From: Alnus glutinosa
Taxonomy: Eukaryota > Streptophyta > Magnoliopsida > Fagales > Betulaceae
Direction: 5' to 3'
Assembly (NCBI RefSeq): GCF_958979055.1
Contig: NC_084891.1
Location: forward strand, 7,342,501-7,406,500
Length of the DNA: 64,000 nucleotides
In this document: piece by piece, positions 57,375 to 64,000 of the stretch
Position numbering within the stretch: position 1 is the first letter of the stretch
Layout of the letters: each line of letters begins with the position of its first letter
Made by a program: the position numbers and the translations under genes
Notes under the pieces: model-generated
Databases searched by the model: none
Told to the model about the DNA's origin: nothing
Seen by the model: the letters and a program-made list of their open reading frames with translations, nothing else

Positions 57375-59565
57375 GAAAAATGAAAATCCTGCCTAATTCA
57401 CTAATTCGTGGGAAGAGACTGAACTCTTATTGTATTTGAAAAATGTTTCAAGAGGGATCCCCAAAATAGATGTTTGGCTTTTGGATTCCAATGGTGTCAC
57501 CCAATGCAAAGGCACAAGCTCATTTCCGTGCGAATTCTGATTTTTTTTTTTTTTTTTAACCCCGACAATCTTGTGTTTCGGTTCGAATGATAACACTAAT
57601 AACTTGTATTTTACTTCTATAAAACCGATTTTTTTTAATTAATTCGGATACACTTCTTTTCTCTTATGCTATCACACAATTTCTAGTTTAGTATAATTTT
57701 TAGTATTTACGATCTACACACTATAATCGGACAATAATGCAAAAGTTATACAGAGTACTCTTAAAGTCAATTAATGATAATGTAATCATATCGTATCAAC
57801 TTATGTAACTTAAGTCACCAAAACAAAAGAACTTTAGATAAACCAAAACAATCAAATGGGGGTCGCCGATCAATTGTTTGTTTTCTATAATGTCTTCTAC
57901 TTGTTTCCCATGAACTAAAAAATAAACAAATAAAAACCAAACAATTGAGAATTATTAAAAAAAAAAAAAAAATCTTAAAAAAAATAATTCACAAAAGAAG
58001 AGAAGCTTCAATATTACTGCAAAGCCTTAGACTACAGAATTATTATCATTATGCTTTGGTCCCTCTCGATAAAAATTTATGGTTTTGTCCCTAGCTATTC
58101 CCATACAGTTTTTGCACTATTTTCTTCTCACTTTAAATTTCTCATCTTCAGTCACAACACCATGACAAGATTATCGACATATTTGAGGGAATACATTTTG
58201 CATCAGAAATAACATTCTAAATTTGAAAGCTATTCACAATCAGCAGAACAACTCAGCAAATTTTCTCAGGAAGCACAAGGAAAATGAATTACTTGAAAAG
58301 ATTTGTGAAACGATGACAATTTTATAGGAGAGTGGGAATTGGGAAGGCGTGAAAACGTCTACTCTATCAGTTGAGGCATCACCAACGATCGTTCTTTAAA
58401 GTTTAGCTAAATTTTAATTAAAAAATTTGTTTTTGTTATTATATCTAGCTACTTTTCACAAGCACCAAATATTTGTCCAAATATCAAGCTCTTTAACTAA
58501 ATATTATTATTTTTTTATTGGTTTTAGTAGCTTGAAACTAACTCTATGAAAGAGTGATATTTTGCACAGCATTTTAGAACAGAAACACCAACAGCCAGAA
58601 GAACATGACAGAAATCAACAAGAAGTGCAATAAATAAGCACCACAAGAATGAAGAAACCAACAAAACAATCCAGCTACTGAGCTACAAGAAAGCCCAACA
58701 ACAAAACAAACTCTCTCCTCCAACTAGAGTTCAGCAGCAATATGGAAAGAGCTTCATACTTTCAAACACAGCCCGCAAGTTCTTTTTTTGCCTTCAATTT
58801 CTCTAATAGGGATAAGATTAGGGTTAGATAGATTTAATAGTTGAGTTGGAATGGAAATCCAACTTATTAGGATTAGATTATTAAATATTAGGATTAGAAC
58901 TTATTTGAATTTGAATATTCGAACTTTAGGTGTTGTCACTTTATGTATTATCTACTTGTATTTCTATTTAAAGACCATTTTGTTGTTAATGAAAGGTAGA
59001 GAATGAATTAGAAAAATTGTGGTCTTCTCCTACCCTAAATGAAGAATTGTGGTGTTCTTTTACCCTAAGTGAAGGATTGTTGTATCTCCTATCCGAAAGG
59101 AGCTATCAAATCCCATCTCCGGTCACTACCCAACCTTGGATACCTATCATTCTCTCTCCCGTTTTCTGGTCTGCAACTCTCGCTTTTTCTCCGTGCTCAC
59201 TCTCAAATGAGGGAGAAATGAGAAATTGGTTGCTAAGATTTGGCTGATAAACACAACAAAACCGAGAAAAAAACTTAACAGCATATCTTTCCCTCAAATC
59301 CTTCATCGTTTTCTGCTTCATTTTCCTCAAATTTTCCATTTTGCCCCCCAAAATCAGTTCTTTTAGCCTCTCAGCACTCAAACGAAGACAACCCAGAAAG
59401 AAAATTCCAAAATAATAGAAGAAATCTGAAGAGATTTTTGGCCAAACTTGTGTTTTATAGAGTTAGAAGGATGTTCTGACCCAACATTGGCATTTTATCG
59501 AATTATTTGACTGCAACCTAAACAGAAGCAACTTCTTCCAACGCGTAGAAGCACATAAAATTTCA
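56545..59565. other. AT-rich intergenic DNA, no supported gene
   Basis: Poly-A at 57338-57366 and 57959-57972, and (AAAAT)n at about 56970-56990. 58850-59060 (TATTTAAAGACCATTTTG, repeated TTGTGGT.TTCTCCTACCCTAAATGAAG units) resembles an LTR or 5'UTR fragment. No coding exon was recognised. Confidence 0.4.
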
Positions 59566-59569
59566 CATT

Positions 59570-59750
59570 GTTTTGGAACGAGGGCCGCGCGAACGCAGGC
59601 CCCCACTACCACAAATTATGACGTAGGCTCTGCCACGTTGGACAGACCTTAGGGCAGCACCCCTCCAGAGTGCAATGGAGGTCACTGACCTAGGCCATGG
59701 GCCGTCTTGACCACCCATAGACCCCGTCCAGGTAAGTATGTCTAACAATT
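59570..59750 (-). repeat. GC-rich dispersed repeat, possibly an LTR-type end
   Basis: On the minus strand it starts TGTTAGACATACTTACCTGG and ends near GCGGCCCTCGTTCCAAAA. A short piece of the same start occurs at 52960-52990. It is compositionally unlike its surroundings. The class is uncertain. Confidence 0.45.
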
Positions 59751-60239
59751 TTCTTATCTTGCTTTATGTACAAGAGCCTCCGCATTAAACCTTTCACTCG
59801 CTTCCGGTATGGGACTCGCGTCTGCTCTAAACAATTTGCGTTCTAGTTGTGAAGCCCACGCGTTTATTGAATAGATTGGTTGGGTTTGATAACTGCTTTG
59901 ATTAATGCAACAAAAGTGCCAATAAATATTATAAGAAATGTCAAAAGTTAAAAAGAGGTTGAATTTATCATTGAATATAAGAATATCAAACATTAAAAGA
60001 GGTTCAATTTATCATTGTACGTGGCAGCTTAAATTAGAGCGATTTCTTGTTCATAGTCATGATGAGAATTTTTTTGTTTTTTTTTTTTATGAATTAATAC
60101 TTTTATAACCAAGTACAACCAAACACAATCACTACAATAAACACTAGATACACCCCATACAAACCGGGAACAACACAAGAACACAACAAGAGCTTACAAC
60201 TCAAGCAAACAAAACAGCAAGAGAAAGCTCAAAAACCCC

Positions 60240-60833
60240 CCAACAACTCAAAACACCTAACAGATTTAATGGTTTGTTTGGGTATTGAATTTTTAGAATT
60301 AGAATTGAATTCTAATTCTATTTACAAATATCGAGGTAAAAAATTGTGTTTGGGTGTTGAATTTTGAGATTGAAAAATATTATATTTTAATGGTAAGAAA
60401 TGATTGGAAGTTTAAAAAGTTGTGTATAATGATTGGTATTTTGAAAAGTTGTGTGAAATAATAATTTAAATAATAATAATTTATTATATATTGATTATTT
60501 AATTAAAAAAAATAAATAATTTTTTTTTTAAAAAAAATAATTGAAATCAAAATTAAAAATTAAAAAAATAAAATAAAAAATGAAGGAAGGGGTGGCTGCG
60601 CGCCACCCCCAGTACTCGGGGAGGCCGCGCAGCCTCACCCGCAGCCACCCCTCTGTTTTTTTTTTTTAATTTCTTTTGTTTTTTTTTTATTTAAATTATT
60701 AATATTTTATTATTTAAATGTGGGACTCACGCGTTTTTTTAGTCAACTTTTCCTGAGTGTGGGTCCCACCATTAATCTGAAAGACAGCCTTGAGTGGACT
60801 CAAAATTCGGGTTTTTATGCGGGTGGGTGGGTT
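60240..60833. repeat. AT-rich element with GC-rich core
   Basis: The core at 60586-60655 (GGGGTGGCTGCGCGCCACCCC, AGGCCGCGCAGCC) is set between A and T tracts, the same design as 6719-6815. A left end like TTTGTTTGGGTATTGAAT and a right end TGCCAAACAC could be TIR remnants, but no target duplication was found. Confidence 0.5.
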
Positions 60834-61950
60834 TTAGAAAAAACCTTGCCAAACACATAATCTCCACATATCTACAAGCCTAACAGAAATAGACGATTTT
60901 TTAAACCTTCTGTTGTACATAGCTCGAGCCCTAACCTCCCATTTGATACGGGCAACCAAGACCTCTTCCGACAAAGGAATATTACCAAAACAAATATCAT
61001 TCCGCAACCACCACATATGATACACAGCAAAAGCTAAACAAAGTTTGCAAACAATAATCTGCAGATTCTTCCTTTTCAACTTGCAGCTCTAATCAACAAG
61101 ATCATCCCAATTAATACTCACATTAGATATCAAACACGCCTCCATCAAATTCATCTAGATCCGACGGTAGAAACTACACTGGGAAAAAAAGGTGCTCAAG
61201 AGAAATGATCCCTATACTCATTTCTCACAACAGCCCCACAACAAGCTGACGTGGCGGGTAATATTTTATTATTTTTTACAAAAAGAAAACAAAACAAAAC
61301 AAAAAAAATAAAAAAATATTACCCGCCACGTCAGCTTGTTGTGGGGTTGTTGTGAGAAATGAGTGTATGGATCATTTCTCATTCTAAAAACAAGCCATAA
61401 CAAAAAAGCATGACGAGGTATAGCCTGTGGAAACCACACAACATGCAACCATGAAACCTTAGGAGAGTGATCTCTAAGTAAGTTCCAAGTATCAGCACAA
61501 GAGTAAACCCCACTCTTAGATTTCCATATAGGCACATGCAAATCAACATCTCCAAATTCAATATCCGGTAGCATACTTTGTATAGCTATTAAGTGATCAG
61601 AACGAGTAGGGGGCTAGACCCAATTACCATTCTGCAAAATAGAAGACACTCTAGCATCAAGGCCAATACCGAAGTCATAAACGATTCGGAACCCATAGGA
61701 ATCAATCAATCTTCCATCCGAGTGCCAATCATCAAACTAAAGCGAAATATCCTGTCCATTCCCAACTTTAAAACTTAGAAAATTCCTATTCACATCTCGG
61801 AGCTTGAGTAGTTTTTTCCAACTCCAAGAACAACTCTTTGGAGTTGGAATATGCCATAAACTCTTCCTTTTAAGCCAATTAGTTTCTAACCAAGCAACCC
61901 AAAGTGAACCTGATTGTGCAAACAAACTCAACCTGATTGTGCAAACCGAC
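60834..61950 (-). pseudogene. LINE ORF2 C-terminal relic (zf-RVT), split by a MITE
   Basis: The minus strand reads SWSWKKLLKLRDVNRNFLSF and VGNGQDISL, then TAG, FDDWHSDGRLID, later HVVWFPQAIPRHAFLLWLVF (to 61381), and after the MITE LEHLF, FQCSF and MWWLRNDICFGN (61080-60834). Two TAG codons replace expected tryptophans. The segment between LVFR and LEHLF that should carry the C-x2-C pair is missing, so a deletion accompanied the MITE. Confidence 0.82.
61200..61380. mobile_element. 181-bp foldback MITE inside the LINE relic
   Basis: Nearly perfect inverted arms: GAGAAATGATCC(C)TA, ACTCATTTCTCACAACA, CCCCACAACAAGCTGACGTG, GCGGGTAATATTT, and complements ending GGATCATTTCTC. The outermost GAGAAATGAT is identical to the end of the 17.7-kb MULE. 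The flanking 9-mers differ (GGTGCTCAA versus ATTCTAAAA). Confidence 0.82.
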
Positions 61951-62082
61951 TCCATATGTGACTGAGCATAGCAATATATACACAATATATAAACATTGGT
62001 TACTCTTACATGATGAGATGCTTGACAATCAATTCTCCAAAAACCAATATATAGTTTATTGCATCTTGGATAAAGAGTGTAA

Positions 62083-62449
62083 GAACATCCGCAATAGATC
62101 CTTAAAATAGCCCTGCGTTTAAATTTTGAAGAACCACACCTTAAAATCATCCTCCATCTGATTTTTCCTCATCATTCATTTTAAAGGATATGTTACAATG
62201 ATCATCATTTTTCTCCTATTTTATTCATTTTTCTTTCCAAACTCTACTTCTCTCTTTAATTATTGTTTTTTTTTTTAAATAAAAAAAAAAAAACCCTAAA
62301 AGAAAGAATAAGAGAATAAAAAATGAGTCATTTTCCAAAAAAAGAATGAGATGTAGAGTGTTTTTTAAAAGTGTTTCTTCAAAATAGAAAAAAGTAAGGT
62401 TTTTCTCCAAAATTTAAAGGAATTTTGAAAGAATCCATTGTACATGCTC
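62083..62449. mobile_element. 367-bp MITE with TAA target duplication
   Basis: The ends are GAACATCCGCAATAGATCC and GAATCCATTGTACATGCTC (inverted, few mismatches), flanked by TAA at 62080-62082 and 62450-62452. Same general class as 47587-48198. Confidence 0.8.
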
Positions 62450-63060
62450 TAAGGACCAGGACCAGAAAGAGGAGTTGAACCCTTTGTACAAAATTGCCAC
62501 ATTAGGAGGGCAAAGAGGAAATATTGTGGATATCGAACTGGGTCTGATATTATTAACACATTATAGGACAAAATATTCCTCCAATTTAAAATTTAGGTTT
62601 GAAGAATTTCTTCAAATGCAATCTATTAAACTTGTGTTCAAAATGCACGTGATTCTCACATATATTTTTAATAGAGCGAGTAATTTTCACCTGCATTTTA
62701 AACACATACGTTTAATAGATTGTGTTAGAGAAAATTCTTCCTATCTAATTTGAAAGAAAACCATGTCATTGTTTTGCATAATTCAGTTGTATATTACCCA
62801 CTTCACCTTGTTTTGCAGCCCCCCCTCTTTTTATGAATACATAGACATTTTATCAAATATCTTCACTGCAAGCAAAACAGAAGCAACTTCTTCCCAAGCA
62901 AGAACCAAAAATAGACAACCACAAAAGGATTTGCTACTGTTTTTGCAGTGGCTTAATTACCTATCGATAAATATCCCTGGGATAAAAAGCTTGGAAAATC
63001 AATCGAATGCAATCCATTTTCTTTTTTTGGGGGAAGATGTACAGAGTTTCATCCAAAGTA
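62450..63060. other. Spacer with a weak third copy of the 22.6-kb repeat
   Basis: 62455-62560 (CCAGAAAGAGGAGTTGAACCC, GGAAATATTGTGGATATCGA) aligns loosely with 22715-22850. The rest is AT-rich without a recognised gene; plus-strand frames there look spurious. Confidence 0.4.
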
Positions 63061-63243
63061 TATTAACATCACTACATGAGGTGCTGTCATAATTATCAAA
63101 ACAGACCCTGCAAAGAAGCTTGCTTATGGTGCAAAACCACTGATATTACATATATTAACATCATTACATGAGGTGCCGTCATAATTATCATAACAGACCC
63201 TGCAAAGAAGCTTGCTTATGGTGCAAAACCACTGATATTACAT
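63061..63243. repeat. 92-bp tandem duplication downstream of the fibrillin gene
   Basis: TATTAACATCACTACATGAG at 63061 recurs as TATTAACATCATTACATGAG at 63153, and homology continues through GCTTATGGTGCAAAACCACTG to GATATTACAT. It lies just past the stop codon on the minus strand, so probably in the 3' untranslated region. Confidence 0.93.
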
Positions 63244-63292
63244 TAGGTAGTGAAGGAGAAAAATGTTCCCCGTGACAAACATTTCATACAGT

Positions 63293-64000
63293 TTAATTGA
63301 GTCTTTGAAAAACAAATAGAGAACCTCTCGAGCCCTTCCCCAACCTTATCTTGTCATCTACGTATGTGATTTGGAGTTTGACCTCACTCTGACCACCATA
63401 TCTGAAATCCAATGCTCCTACCTTCAGTTCAGGTGCCTCAAATACAACTTGTATCCATTTATCATCCAGAGCCTTCAGTGTTCCTGTTCATGTACATGTG
63501 AAGATACAAAGCAAAACTATTGGCATTGAAAAGATGAAATAACAGTAGATAGAAAATACCAACAAATTAAATAACTTGCAGGTCAAGCCATAGAATACTC
63601 ATGAAATGATAAGGTTTTAATTTCATTACAAAGAAGATATGTATAATGGTACGATTAGGGCTTTTTTTTTTTTTTTTTTTTTTCTTTTTAAGATGTGGAA
63701 CCCTTCAAGGCAATGCCACTTTGTGACCCAAGAAGTAAACCCCAGGACACGACCATCCACGAAAGAATTGTGTATTAGTTGAGCGAGGACTCGAACAGCC
63801 AATCTCGTGGTATTAACCAAATCGAGCTGACTTTCACAGGCAGTACAAACGAATATGACTTTTCCCTTTCATACAATAAAATTGCTGATGGCATACCTTT
63901 CAAAGAGACCTCTCCATCCAGAAACCCAAAAGCAGAAAAGGAGACCTTGTTCCTAACAATGTCGGGAGCTTCAACAACCTGTATCATTTCCTTTGTTCTG
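63293..64000 (-). CDS. Fibrillin / plastid-lipid-associated protein, C-terminal two exons (partial)
   Basis: Exon 64000-63897 (continuing off the edge) encodes IQVVEAPDIVRNKVSFSAFG and FLDGEVSLKG. After an intron (63896-63484, GT-AG), exon 63483-63293 encodes TLKALDDKWIQVVFEAPELK, DFRYGGQSEVKLQITYVDD and IRLGKGSRGSLFVFQRLN, then TAA. The glycine codon is split between exons, and frames agree. This is the PAP/fibrillin domain C terminus, resembling FBN6-type members. Fibrillins are chloroplast proteins that bind lipids in plastoglobules or thylakoids. The transit peptide and most of the domain lie outside the window. The intron contains a SINE. No defects are seen. Confidence 0.85.
63660..63835 (-). 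mobile_element. tRNA-derived SINE in the fibrillin intron
   Basis: On the minus strand box A GTCAGCTCGATTTGGTTAAT and box B TGTTCGAGTCCTCGC, then a tail seen as a T-run at 63662-63683. It differs in body sequence from the SINEs at 4921 and 51686. No clear target duplication was found. Confidence 0.75.

Noticed and set aside
59106-59381. 91-residue minus-strand frame (MSAERLKELILGGKMENL)
   Set aside because: Resembles a plant 5' untranslated leader translated in one frame; no domain, splice context or downstream coding exon.
59570-59750. Possible Cassandra-type TRIM with 5S rRNA-like sequence
   Set aside because: GC-rich and TGTT-starting, but no recognisable 5S rRNA internal promoter could be read.
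60240-60858. hAT-type MITE with TIRs TTTGTTTGGG / CCAAACAC
   Set aside because: The right end overlaps the LINE relic frame and no 8-bp duplication was found, so it is listed only as a repeat of uncertain class.
63061-63243. CRISPR-like or minisatellite array
   Set aside because: Only two adjacent units with no spacers; a simple tandem duplication in a plant gene flank.

Overview
The window is nuclear DNA of a dicot plant, probably a woody one (inference from transposon style only). The basis is AT-rich intergenic DNA, GT-AG introns, plant-type U3 snoRNA genes with USE and TATA promoters, plant gene families (fibrillin, MAK16, MOG1, cytosolic GAPDH, VARICOSE, choline kinase) and a dense nest of LINEs, SINEs, MITEs, a Copia element and Mutator-like elements. 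Only two ordinary host protein genes look intact: a small conserved transmembrane-protein gene (about 49.0-52.5 kb, +) and the 3' part of a fibrillin/plastid-lipid-associated gene (63.3 kb to the right edge, -). Two U3 snoRNA genes lie at 28.3 kb and 56.3 kb.

Layout. 1-4.5 kb: a nearly intact L1-type LINE (-) with one nonsense codon in each ORF. 4.6-7.1 kb: a foldback MITE, a SINE inserted at its edge, and a 649-bp Mutator-type foldback MITE. 8.0-21.5 kb: a mosaic of intron-containing gene fragments in the same orientation (MOG1, MAK16, GAPC). Within it a segment of about 5.8 kb is present twice as a direct repeat about 7.1 kb apart; each copy carries the 3' exons of a MAK16 pseudogene, a LINE-type ORF1 relic and a TTA-target MITE. 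22.3-23.0 kb: unidentified exon-like sequence with relatives at 55.5 and 62.5 kb. 23.4-26.5 kb: a decayed 5'-truncated LINE (+) with an odd 49-bp internal self-copy. 27.1-27.9 kb: nested MITEs.

28.915-46.654 kb is the most notable object: a 17,740-bp Mutator-like element (MULE) with long terminal inverted repeats and a perfect 9-bp target duplication (AAACCAAAA). It has two inward-facing genes, as in maize MuDR. A GRF zinc-finger/coiled-coil/membrane protein gene lies near the left end, and a FAR1-type transposase gene with an open catalytic core lies near the right end. The transposase gene appears to be spliced in frame to exons derived from the mRNA-decapping scaffold VARICOSE. Downstream in the same orientation are an unidentified two-exon fragment and two choline kinase exons. 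A decayed Copia element (34.35-39.78 kb) and a truncated LINE are nested inside.

Right part: a SINE, a TTA-target MITE, a 145-bp MITE whose ends resemble the big MULE, the transmembrane-protein gene whose large intron holds a 1.1-kb Pack-MULE-like element (9-bp target duplication) and a SINE, the second U3 gene, further repeats, a LINE relic split by a foldback MITE, and the fibrillin gene with a SINE in an intron and a 92-bp tandem duplication beyond its stop. Features were identified by reading translations and repeats by eye; no database search was possible.
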